Positions 1 to 6,156 are shown, numbered from the stretch's first letter. The stretch is 8,736 nucleotides of DNA from Oscillospiraceae bacterium (GCA_017550765.1 JAFZOC010000170.1:1-8736), one strand, 5' to 3'. Made by a program: numbers and translations. Notes: generated by a model not told the origin, from the letters alone.

Positions 1-1276
<1,276 letters not shown>

Positions 1277-1305
1277 TGGTCTCGCCTCATTTCATAAAAG
1301 TATTT

Positions 1306-1342
1306 GGACCGTGTCACGCACGGTCCACTGTGGTCTGCCCAC
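1306..1342 (-). promoter_or_regulatory. Two tandem hairpins in the glnN leader
   Basis: Read on the minus strand, the leader first forms GTGG-5 nt-CCAC (1342-1330). It then forms a perfect 8-bp stem GGACCGTG-5 nt-CACGGTCC (1326-1306). The second is followed by AAATACTTTT and then the ribosome site. The T-rich tail is broken, so it is a weak candidate for an attenuator; it could instead be a protein or ligand site or an operator at DNA level. A CCGTG just before the first hairpin could compete for the CACGG of the second, which would allow two exclusive folds. The loops do not fit the hexanucleotide A1/G4 pattern of ANTAR antiterminator targets. Confidence 0.45.
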
Positions 1343-1351
1343 GGACAAGAT

Positions 1352-1378
1352 ATTATACCCGGCCACGCTCCGCGTCAA
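1352..1378 (-). promoter_or_regulatory. Promoter of glnN
   Basis: On the minus strand TTGACG (1378-1373) lies 15 bases from a perfect TATAAT (1357-1352). The spacer is two bases shorter than ideal, so the -10 box probably carries most of the signal or an activator helps. The expected start is near 1345, giving a leader of roughly 70 bases before the ATG at 1276. Confidence 0.7.
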
Positions 1379-1487
1379 GGGTGCAGAACGACGAAAAAGA
1401 GCAGCTGTCAGAGGGAAAAGTCTGTTTATTTCATTAGTGCGATACCACCAAAGCGGAAGTGGAACGGCTCTTAAGTCTGCGCGCACG

Positions 1488-1549
1488 GGAACGGAGCGCA
1501 TCCTGTCTCTCCCCGCGTCAGTCCGAAAAGTTCTTGCGGAACGGAGCGC
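1488..1549 (+). repeat. 12-bp direct repeat upstream of and inside the symporter promoter
   Basis: GGAACGGAGCGC occurs at 1488-1499 and again, identically, at 1538-1549. The copies are 50 bases apart, close to five helical turns, so both face the same side of the DNA. The second copy lies in the promoter spacer and forms part of a perfect 10-bp palindrome GGAGCGCTCC (1543-1552). A partial copy, GGAACGG, is at 1461-1467. The arrangement suits a repressor that bridges two sites. The binding protein is unknown. Confidence 0.5.
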
Positions 1550-1562
1550 TCCATGGTATCAT
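1534..1562 (+). promoter_or_regulatory. Promoter of the symporter-deacetylase operon
   Basis: TTGCGG (1534-1539), a 17-base spacer and TATCAT (1557-1562). The TGG before the -10 box makes an extended -10 (TGn). The predicted start is near 1569, leaving a short leader that carries AAAGGGG (1571-1577). The repeat and palindrome described separately fall within the spacer, so a protein bound there would block RNA polymerase. Confidence 0.65.
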
Positions 1563-1585
1563 CGGGGCAGAAAGGGGTCGATACG

Positions 1586-3094
1586 ATGGAAAACAAGCAG
1601 ATCACCAAACGCAACCTGATCATGTTCCCCCTCGGCACGGTGGGCAGAGACATGGTATACAATCTGATCACCAGCTATCTGCTGGCCTTCGTGCTTTTCA
1701 CCAAGGGCCTTGACAGCGCTCAGCTCGGCGTCATCACGATCATCATGATCGCCGCCCGGATCTTTGACGCGCTGAACGATCCCATCATGGGCAATATCAT
1801 CGAACGCACGCGCACGCGCTGGGGCAAATTCAAGCCCTGGCTGGTCATCGGCATCCTCACCACCTCTGTGGTGATCTATCTCACCTTCAACGTGAAGCTG
1901 CGCGGCTGGCCTTTCGTGGTGTTCTTCGGGATCATGTATTTCCTGTACAGCATCACCTATACCATGCACGACATCTCCTACTGGGGGATGGTCCCCGCTC
2001 TGAGCTCCGACGCGGATACCCGCAACAAGTTCACCGCTAGGGCGACCCTCTTTGCCGGCATCGGCGGTCTGACCGCATCGGTCCTGATCCCCATGCTCAC
2101 CAACGGCGAGCACGCCATCGGCGGCAACGCCATCACGGCTTACGGCGTCATCGCACTGGCGATCGCGATCCTTGCGCCGGCATTCCTCGCCTTCACCGTG
2201 TTCGGCGTCAAGGAACAGCGCAACTACGCCGACGAGCCCGTGCCGCCGGTGAGCTTCAAAAAGATCTGGGACACCATCAGCGGCAACGATCAGCTCCTCT
2301 GGATCTCGCTGATCCTCCTGATCCAGCAGATCGGTAACGGCGTCGTCCTCTCCGGCATCGGCCAGACCTACATTTACGTTGAATTCGGGTACGAGGGCGG
2401 CTTCTTTTCGCTCTTCCAGATCGTCGGCATGGCGGTCACAGGCTTCCTGATGATCTTCTACCCCGCGATCTCCCGCCATATGCATCGCAAACGCTTCATG
2501 GATATCATGATGCTGGTGGCCTCTTTCGGCTACGCCCTGATGCTCTTCTCGTGCCTGATCCTCCAAAAAGGCAGTTCCTATCTGGCCGGCTACGATCTGA
2601 AGTTCGTCCTCGTCACTCTGGGCTACATGTTCTCCTGCTTCGGCCAGTACGGCTTCTATCTCATCATGATGATCTCCGTCATGAACACCGTGGAGTACAA
2701 CGAGCTCAAGCGCGGGACGCGGGACGAAGGCATCATCACTTCCCTGCGACCCTTCATCACGAAGCTCGCCTCCGCCCTGAACGTCGCGATCGCCTATCTC
2801 ACCTATGTGATCTTCCGGATCCTGCAGTATACCAACGGCATCGCCGCGCTGGAGACCCAGGCGAACGAACAGCTGATCTCCGAAGCCAGCAAGAACGAGC
2901 AGATCGCCGTTCTTCTGCAGGACGTGGAGCCCGTGCAGAGCAGCGGGCTGCTCCTGGTGATGACGGTCCTCCCCTTCCTGCTGATGCTGATCTCCTATGT
3001 GCTCTATAAGAAGCACTACATCCTGGACGAGCCGGAATATGACCGGATCTGCAAAGAGCTGGATGCCAGAGGGCAGGAGCCCAAAGAGCCATGA
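1586..3094 (+). CDS. GPH-family sugar:cation symporter (MelB/YicJ type, MFS)
   Basis: A 502-residue polytopic membrane protein of the glycoside-pentoside-hexuronide:cation symporter family, which brings in a sugar or glycoside with sodium or protons. Family signatures are clear. Near helix 2 is DALNDPIMGNIIERTRTRWGK (61-81), where D61 and D65 match the cation-site Asp pair of MelB. In helix 4 is MHDISYWGMVPAL (127-139), where D129 matches the MelB sugar/cation Asp. In the C half is VEYNELKRGTRDEG (369-382). About twelve hydrophobic segments are present. The start at 1586 is chosen because AAAGGGG lies 8 bases upstream; an ATG at 1553 falls in front of the -10 box and is unlikely. The last four bases overlap the deacetylase start (ATGA), so the two are translationally coupled. 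The substrate cannot be read from sequence. Confidence 0.93.
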   Translation: MENKQITKRNLIMFPLGTVGRDMVYNLITSYLLAFVLFTKGLDSAQLGVITIIMIAARIFDALNDPIMGNIIERTRTRWGKFKPWLVIGILTTSVVIYLTFNVKLRGWPFVVFFGIMYFLYSITYTMHDISYWGMVPALSSDADTRNKFTARATLFAGIGGLTASVLIPMLTNGEHAIGGNAITAYGVIALAIAILAPAFLAFTVFGVKEQRNYADEPVPPVSFKKIWDTISGNDQLLWISLILLIQQIGNGVVLSGIGQTYIYVEFGYEGGFFSLFQIVGMAVTGFLMIFYPAISRHMHRKRFMDIMMLVASFGYALMLFSCLILQKGSSYLAGYDLKFVLVTLGYMFSCFGQYGFYLIMMISVMNTVEYNELKRGTRDEGIITSLRPFITKLASALNVAIAYLTYVIFRILQYTNGIAALETQANEQLISEASKNEQIAVLLQDVEPVQSSGLLLVMTVLPFLLMLISYVLYKKHYILDEPEYDRICKELDARGQEPKEP

Positions 3095-3864
3095 GCCTGA
3101 CGTCTCTCGTGCTCCGTGTCGCCGCTCCCCTGCCCCGGCTGGAGCGTTTTCAGCGCTACCTGTTCATCGGTCCGCACCCGGATGATATCGAGATCGGTGC
3201 GGGCGCCACTGCGGCGAAACTTGCAGCTGCAGGGAAGCAAGTCTGCTTCCTGATCTGTACAGACGGTCGCTATGGTCTGGGCAATGCCCCGGCCGGCACC
3301 ACGCCGGAGGGCCTGGTGGAGATCCGGCGGGAAGAAGCGCACCGCTCCGCCACGCTTCTGGGCGTCCAGGATCTGCGCTTCCTGGACTTTAGTGATGGCG
3401 GGCTCTATGCGGAAGACGCGCTCTTTCGAGCCGTCGCCCGCGTCGTGGGCAACTTCAAGCCGGATCTGATCTTCGCGCCAGATCCGGACGTGACCAGCGA
3501 ATGCCATGTAGACCATCGCCGCGTGGGCGACATCGCCCGCAAGGTCGCATGCTTTGCGCCGTATCAAGAGCTGATGGCGGCCTATGTCGCGGATGCGGCC
3601 GATGTCCAGGCGATCGCCTTCTATATGACCGCGAAGCCGGATCGCATCGTGGATACGAGAGGCTATCTCCCCCGACAGCTGGACGCCATCTTTTCCTGTC
3701 ACGTCTCCCAGTTCCCGCCCCAGTTCGAGGGCTCCAAAGCCTTGGCGCTCTATTTGAAGCTCCGCGCGATCGACCACGGGCTGCGACGCCTCTCCCCTTC
3801 CGGCGAGGGCTTTCGTGTCCTGGGGCAGACGCAGATGCATTGTATCCCGGAAGCCGGGAAATGA
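3091..3864 (+). CDS. PIG-L / LmbE-family zinc-dependent deacetylase
   Basis: A 257-residue protein of the LmbE-like family, whose members remove N-acetyl groups from GlcNAc-type sugars (for example MshB in mycothiol, BshB in bacillithiol and diacetylchitobiose deacetylase). The zinc and catalytic motif is PHPDD (28-32), with CTDGR (56-60), EIRREEAHRSA (77-87), FAPDPD (128-133) and the second zinc motif HVDHR (139-143). A late conserved His sits in SCHVSQF (202-208). No signal peptide or membrane segment is seen, so it should be cytoplasmic. The first 20 residues before the core strand are variable. It starts inside the symporter stop codon (ATGA overlap) and ends 18 bases before a strong terminator, so it is the last gene of a two-gene operon. 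The context suggests it acts on what the symporter imports; the actual substrate is unknown. Confidence 0.92.
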   Translation: MSLTSLVLRVAAPLPRLERFQRYLFIGPHPDDIEIGAGATAAKLAAAGKQVCFLICTDGRYGLGNAPAGTTPEGLVEIRREEAHRSATLLGVQDLRFLDFSDGGLYAEDALFRAVARVVGNFKPDLIFAPDPDVTSECHVDHRRVGDIARKVACFAPYQELMAAYVADAADVQAIAFYMTAKPDRIVDTRGYLPRQLDAIFSCHVSQFPPQFEGSKALALYLKLRAIDHGLRRLSPSGEGFRVLGQTQMHCIPEAGK

Positions 3865-3882
3865 ACAGAACGGAACGTAAGA

Positions 3883-3927
3883 AAAAGCAAAGCCCCTGCA
3901 GATATGATCTGCAGGGGCCTTGCTTTT
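3883..3927. terminator. Two-way terminator between the deacetylase and trxA
   Basis: A 12-bp perfect GC-rich stem, GCCCCTGCAGAT/ATCTGCAGGGGC (3892-3903 with 3907-3918), has a 3-base loop. One mismatch follows, then 8 more pairs reach A- and T-rich ends (AAAAGC.../...GCTTTT). It has a T-tract on either strand, as expected between convergent genes. Confidence 0.9.
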
Positions 3928-3933
3928 GTTCGT

Positions 3934-4245
3934 TCACTTCATCAGATCCAGGATCATGGGTTTGGGGATCGCTCCGACGGACGCGTTGACTTTCTGGCCG
4001 TTTTTGAAGACGATCAGGGTCGGGATGCTGGAGACGCCATAGCGGATGGCGAGCTCCGGCTGCTCGTCCACATCCACCTTGCCGACTTTGAACTCGCCCG
4101 CGTGCTCCTCCGCGATCTGGGCGATGATGGGCGCGATCATGCGGCAGGGCCCGCACCATGTCGCCCAAAAGTCGACCAGTACGGGGATGTCGGAATGAAG
4201 GACTTCTTCTTCGAAATTGGATACGGTCAGCGTGATCTCATGCAT
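3934..4245 (-). CDS. trxA: Thioredoxin
   Basis: A 103-residue cytoplasmic dithiol carrier that reduces protein disulfides, itself reduced by thioredoxin reductase (not in this window). The active site is WCGPC (30-34; C31 and C34) after VDFWAT. The buried Asp is D25, and the cis-proline is P75 in SSIPTL. Length is normal for the family. The start ATG at 4245 is preceded by AAAGGAAG with 7 bases of spacing. It is convergent with the deacetylase gene across the shared terminator. No strong promoter was found in the 68 bases upstream, so it may be read from the promoter at 4523-4551 together with the small frame at 4314-4516. Nothing in the sequence is unusual. One genome can hold several thioredoxins, so the symbol is by family. 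Confidence 0.95.
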   Translation of the reverse strand: MHEITLTVSNFEEEVLHSDIPVLVDFWATWCGPCRMIAPIIAQIAEEHAGEFKVGKVDVDEQPELAIRYGVSSIPTLIVFKNGQKVNASVGAIPKPMILDLMK

Positions 4246-4313
4246 GGGGATACTTCCTTTCTTGATAACATGTTTTCTCGTTAGATACGATACTTGATCG
4301 CGACAACGCAGAT

Positions 4314-4516
4314 CTACCGATCAAACTTGAGAAGCTTTTCGGCTTTATCCTGGTGCTGAGTCCTCTCCGGAATGCCTACAGGACACCGGCAGGTAATCTC
4401 TCCGCTCTCGTCGGCGACATGCTCGCAGCTGTTGTTCGCGTCACACGCTCCCCCGGGACGATCCGGATCCGTTCGGAGAGATAGCGCCGCTCCTCCACAG
4501 CTTCACCAGTTATCAT
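4314..4516 (-). pseudogene. Small Cys-rich reading frame, apparently frameshifted
   Basis: Two overlapping minus-strand frames look like halves of one small protein. The first starts at the ATG at 4516 (MITGEAVEERRYLSERIRIV) and drifts into unlikely sequence after a G5 run (4454-4450 on the minus strand). The second continues after that run as GGACDANNSCEHVADESGE, then ITCRCPVGIPERT, and ends KLLKFDR with a TAG at 4314-4316; it has no start codon of its own. One extra G in the run would join them into about 67 residues with four Cys in the pattern C-X6-C-X10-C-X-C. It could be a real frameshift mutation, a sequencing error, programmed slippage or chance. I do not recognise the family. The predicted transcript start falls on the ATG itself, so any translation would be leaderless. 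It lies 68 bases upstream of trxA on the same strand. Confidence 0.4.
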
Positions 4517-4522
4517 ATTCTT

Positions 4523-4551
4523 ATTCTATCACGGTCATATGGTGGATGCAA
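4523..4551 (-). promoter_or_regulatory. Promoter upstream of the small Cys-rich frame and trxA
   Basis: On the minus strand TTGCAT (4551-4546), 17 bases, then TAGAAT (4528-4523), preceded by TGA to give an extended -10. The predicted start is near 4516-4517. It is the only convincing promoter on this strand between the 4577-4611 hairpin and trxA, so it probably drives the small frame and may also supply trxA. Confidence 0.6.
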
Positions 4552-4576
4552 GAGCCTTTGGCGCGCCCAAAATGGT

Positions 4577-4611
4577 CTTAGGCGTGGTCCGCCATTTGGA
4601 CCACGCCTAAG
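4577..4611 (-). terminator. 14-bp hairpin, probable minus-strand terminator
   Basis: A perfect stem CTTAGGCGTGGTCC/GGACCACGCCTAAG (4577-4590 with 4598-4611) has a 7-base loop. On the minus strand it is followed by ACCATTTTGG, a short and delayed T-tract; on the plus strand there is no T-tract. It would therefore terminate leftward transcription, though not ideally. It also insulates the next promoter, whose -35 box starts 26 bases further on. Confidence 0.5.
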
Positions 4612-4721
4612 GTAAGAGTCTTACTGGCTTTCTCGGGCTCGCCCATCCGTAGGCTCATCCGCTGCAAGGCTGCGGCATCGGGCAGGAGAGCCGCCAGTCG
4701 TCCGTATGTCCGAAACTCTCG
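4577..4721 (-). ncRNA. Candidate structured small RNA, about 145 nt
   Basis: The minus strand begins just downstream of a TATAAT box (4733-4728) and ends in a strong hairpin. Between them are nested pairings: ACTGGC/GCCAGT (4698-4693 with 4628-4623), GGCTC/GAGCC (4692-4688 with 4640-4636), GCCC/GGGC (4683-4680 with 4644-4641) and an apical CCGC/GCGG stem (4675-4672 with 4662-4659). A further GTAAG/CTTAC stem (4624-4612) follows. A second GAGCC (4656-4652) could replace the first, allowing an alternative fold. A 91-residue frame crosses the region on the same strand but shows no recognisable protein character. It does not match the cores of SRP RNA, RNase P RNA, tmRNA or the common riboswitches I can recall. 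This is an inference from base pairing only. Confidence 0.4.
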
Positions 4722-4727
4722 TGTGTT

Positions 4728-4735
4728 ATTATAAT
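4728..4735. promoter_or_regulatory. Perfect TATAAT boxes on both strands
   Basis: The sequence ATTATAAT reads as TATAAT on the plus strand (4730-4735) and on the minus strand (4733-4728). Neither has a good -35 hexamer at 17-18 bases. On the minus strand it sits just in front of the structured segment at 4577-4721. A tandem direct repeat 45 bases upstream of it could be an activator site that makes up for the poor -35. Confidence 0.35.
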
Positions 4736-4777
4736 AGCATACGCTCGGTGAAAAATGCTGAATAGGGGATGAACGAA

Positions 4778-4799
4778 TTGTAAGATCTTTGTAAGATCG
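4778..4799 (+). repeat. Tandem 11-bp direct repeat TTGTAAGATC(T/G)
   Basis: TTGTAAGATCT (4778-4788) is followed without a gap by TTGTAAGATCG (4789-4799), identical at 10 of 11 positions. Head-to-tail repeats with an 11-base period are the usual binding arrangement of OmpR/PhoB-family response regulators. It lies in a gene-free stretch, about 45 bases from the TATAAT boxes. The regulator, if any, is unknown. Confidence 0.45.
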
Positions 4800-5067
4800 C
4801 ATGCCGAACACACCGCGCAGGAGACATCGACAGATGCTGCGACGGATCGGCACCAGCCGGCATCATCTTCGCTCCCATACCAGCTCTCGATCTTTCGAGT
4901 GCATCACATCATAGCCGGTCACGGAAAACAGCAAAAACACCTCTCTTATCCTGTCTGACACAAGAGATCGCTTTGTTGCGAAAGACCACGCAAAAGTATA
5001 GCAAAGCGATCTGATCATTCGAAAGGCCGCACAAAAGACTCGTCCGAAAAACACGATAGGCCGGGAT
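4800..5067. other. Intergenic stretch with inverted repeats, no supported gene
   Basis: Frames here (for example one of 63 residues at 4863-5054, minus) show no recognisable protein character. The stretch holds an 11-bp inverted repeat AGATCGCTTTG/CAAAGCGATCT (4965-4975 with 5002-5012) enclosing a second stem TTGCG/CGCAA (4976-4980 with 4989-4993). The bulge between the arms contains TATACT on the minus strand (5000-4995). It also holds a weak hairpin CTCTT/AAGAG (4943-4947 with 4962-4966) that on the minus strand is followed by GTGTTTTTG and may end Nudix transcription. A small CTCGA/TCGAG hairpin lies near 4885-4898. Confidence 0.4.
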
Positions 5068-5529
5068 CTACAGATCTTCCCTCAAAATATATGCTTTTAC
5101 TACAGGACGTATCGGAGGAGAGATCTCACGAAGATCGATCTCATCGCAAGCAAAAAAGCGGAGTTCCTCCATTTCCCCGTCTATGGGTTTTGGATCGCCT
5201 CTCCATTTTCGGCAGATATAGACGATCTCAAAATTGGAGACTTCATCACCGTTCGGATAGACATGATGGGCTTCCGGACCGGAATTCACGCAGAAAAACT
5301 CAAGTTCCTCCGCGATCAGCCCCATCTCTTCATACAGTTCTCTTTTTGCGCAGTCTTCAACACGTTCATCTATTTCAACAGCGCCTCCGGAATACCCCCA
5401 TAGATGATCATCTGAACGTTTTCCCAACAGGATCCGCCCTTTTTCATCTACGCAAATGATGCTGCCGGCGCACTGTATGATCGTTCTTTGACCGACCAGC
5501 TTTCTCATTTCAGCCATATACCCGGTCAC
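5068..5529 (-). CDS. Nudix hydrolase
   Basis: A 153-residue cytoplasmic hydrolase of nucleoside diphosphates linked to another group, probably a nucleotide clean-up or sanitising enzyme; the substrate cannot be told. The Nudix box G-X5-E-X7-REL-X-EE-X-GL is complete at residues 49-71, ending RELYEEMGL, with the expected preceding LLGKRSDDHLWGYSGG. The N-terminus GYMAEMRKLVGQR is typical of this family. The GTG at 5529 is preferred: GGGGAGGTGAT, nearly the full anti-ribosome match, lies upstream with 8 bases between GGAGG and the GTG. The ATG at 5535 would be only 2 bases from GGAGG. A longer frame running up to 5679 overlaps the tRNA-Leu gene and is not real. No clear promoter lies between it and tRNA-Leu, so it may be read from the tRNA promoter. 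Confidence 0.9.
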   Translation of the reverse strand: MTGYMAEMRKLVGQRTIIQCAGSIICVDEKGRILLGKRSDDHLWGYSGGAVEIDERVEDCAKRELYEEMGLIAEELEFFCVNSGPEAHHVYPNGDEVSNFEIVYICRKWRGDPKPIDGEMEELRFFACDEIDLREISPPIRPVVKAYILREDL

Positions 5530-5595
5530 ATGCATCACCTCCCCAGGTAGAGATCCTGATCTGCTTTCTGTGCCTTTGATGATGAACGATGATAA

Positions 5596-5628
5596 GACCT
5601 CTCTTGTCTGTGGTAGACAAGAGAGGTC
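5596..5628. terminator. 14-bp hairpin between tRNA-Leu and the Nudix gene
   Basis: A perfect stem GACCTCTCTTGTCT/AGACAAGAGAGGTC (5596-5609 with 5615-5628) has a 5-base loop. The T6 run follows it on the plus strand (5631-5636), so by the usual rule it terminates rightward transcription. On the minus strand, the direction of its neighbours, the next bases are TTATCATCG, a poor tail. It could be a leaky terminator or a processing site for a tRNA-Leu/Nudix transcript. Confidence 0.65.
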
Positions 5629-5635
5629 ACTTTTT

Positions 5636-5721
5636 TGGTGCCGGTGGTGGGACTCGAACCCACACGCCATCGCTGGCAACGGATTTTGAGTCCGCCTCGT
5701 CTACCATTCCAACACACCGGC
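5636..5721 (-). tRNA. tRNA-Leu (anticodon CAA)
   Basis: An 86-base class II tRNA with the 3' CCA encoded (5638-5636). The acceptor stem GCCGGTG (5721-5715) pairs with CACCGGC (5646-5640). The anticodon loop CTCAAAA gives CAA, which reads UUG. The long variable arm TGCCAGCGATGGCG and the T arm GTGGGTTCGAGTCCCAC are well formed. It has its own promoter and is separate from the Thr-Tyr unit upstream. Confidence 0.97.
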
Positions 5722-5733
5722 ATTTGCTCGGTC

Positions 5734-5762
5734 ATTATAATACACTTCGCCCCAGATCGCAA
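5734..5762 (-). promoter_or_regulatory. Promoter of tRNA-Leu
   Basis: On the minus strand TTGCGA (5762-5757), 17 bases, then a perfect TATAAT (5739-5734). The predicted start is near 5727, leaving about 6 bases before the mature tRNA. Confidence 0.85.
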
Positions 5763-5863
5763 GCACTAATTATCACGATAGGATCGCTCCGCAGCCGTCT
5801 CCGGTCCAGATCTCTCGAAAGCGTCACATGAGCAAGATCCCTTTCAAAATGTCCAAACATAGA

Positions 5864-5893
5864 AAAAGGCCCGTCCTTACGGACGGACCTTTT
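5864..5893. terminator. Terminator directly after tRNA-Tyr
   Basis: AAAAGG-CCGTCC/GGACGG-CCTTTT (5864-5876 with 5881-5893) has one mismatch and a 4-base loop. On the minus strand it ends in CCTTTTTC and closes the Thr-Tyr unit. Its stem begins at the very 3' A of the tRNA-Tyr CCA, so terminator and tRNA share one base and the trailer is essentially the hairpin itself. It can act on either strand. Confidence 0.8.
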
Positions 5894-5977
5894 GGTGGGG
5901 GAAGGTGGATTCGAACCACCGAAGGCATTGCCAGCAGATTTACAGTCTGTCCCCTTTGGCCACTCGGGAATTCCCCC
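5893..5977 (-). tRNA. tRNA-Tyr (anticodon GTA)
   Basis: An 85-base class II tRNA with encoded CCA (5895-5893). The acceptor stem GGGGGAA (5977-5971) pairs with TTCCCCC. The anticodon loop CTGTAAA gives GTA. The long variable arm CTGGCAATGCCTTC and the T arm GGTGGTTCGAATCCACC are as expected for bacterial tRNA-Tyr. It follows tRNA-Thr by 20 bases in the same transcript. Confidence 0.97.
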
Positions 5978-5997
5978 ATATGAACTCAGTCTTGCGG

Positions 5998-6073
5998 TGG
6001 AGCTGGTGGACGGACTCGAACCCCCGACCTGCTGATTACAAATCAGCTGCTCTACCGACTGAGCTACACCAGC
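5998..6073 (-). tRNA. tRNA-Thr (anticodon TGT)
   Basis: A 76-base class I tRNA with encoded CCA (6000-5998). The acceptor stem GCTGGTG (6073-6067) pairs with CACCAGC. The D arm GCTCAGTCGGTAGAGC is standard. The anticodon loop TTTGTAA gives TGT, reading ACA and related Thr codons. It is the first gene of the Thr-Tyr unit. Confidence 0.97.
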
Positions 6074-6092
6074 ATTTTTTACCGGCTTGATG

Positions 6093-6121
6093 ATAATAGC
6101 AGGATCGATCGCTTTTGTCAA
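6093..6121 (-). promoter_or_regulatory. Promoter of the tRNA-Thr/tRNA-Tyr unit
   Basis: On the minus strand a perfect TTGACA (6121-6116), 17 bases, then TATTAT (6098-6093), preceded by TGC to give an extended -10. The predicted start is near 6086, 13 bases before tRNA-Thr. It is one of the strongest promoters in the window, as expected for tRNA genes. Confidence 0.88.
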
Positions 6122-6156
6122 CTGTTATTTTTCTTTTTTCAGTACCTTTCTGTCTG

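Noticed and set aside
1306..1342. ANTAR (NasT-type) antiterminator target in the glnN leader
   Set aside because: Two tandem hairpins are present, but the loops are 5 bases and lack the A1/G4 hexaloop pattern.
1559..3016. Minus-strand open frame of 485 residues, very rich in Asp, Glu and His
   Set aside because: It is the mirror of the symporter gene. The composition comes from reading Ile/Val/Leu codons backwards; no domain or ribosome site supports it.
3016..3840. Minus-strand frame of 274 residues opposite the deacetylase
   Set aside because: It lies fully antisense to a gene with intact PHPDD and HVDHR motifs and lacks protein-like features.
4372..4581. Plus-strand frame of 69 residues
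   Set aside because: It has no ribosome site and an unlikely composition, and it runs antisense to the small Cys-rich frame and its promoter.
4578..4853. Minus-strand frame of 91 residues as a gene
   Set aside because: It has no ribosome site, no recognisable domain, stops inside a hairpin stem and runs through a TATAAT box. The structured-RNA reading fits better, though neither is proven.
4863..5054. Minus-strand frame of 63 residues
   Set aside because: Its composition is not protein-like, there is no clear ribosome site, and it covers the double inverted repeat.
5535..5679. N-terminal extension of the Nudix protein
   Set aside because: It would overlap tRNA-Leu and the hairpin. The near-perfect ribosome site points to the GTG at 5529.
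5589..6090. Plus-strand frames across the tRNA genes
   Set aside because: They are the common false proteins made by translating the reverse of tRNA genes (for example segments like GGGTRTHTPS).
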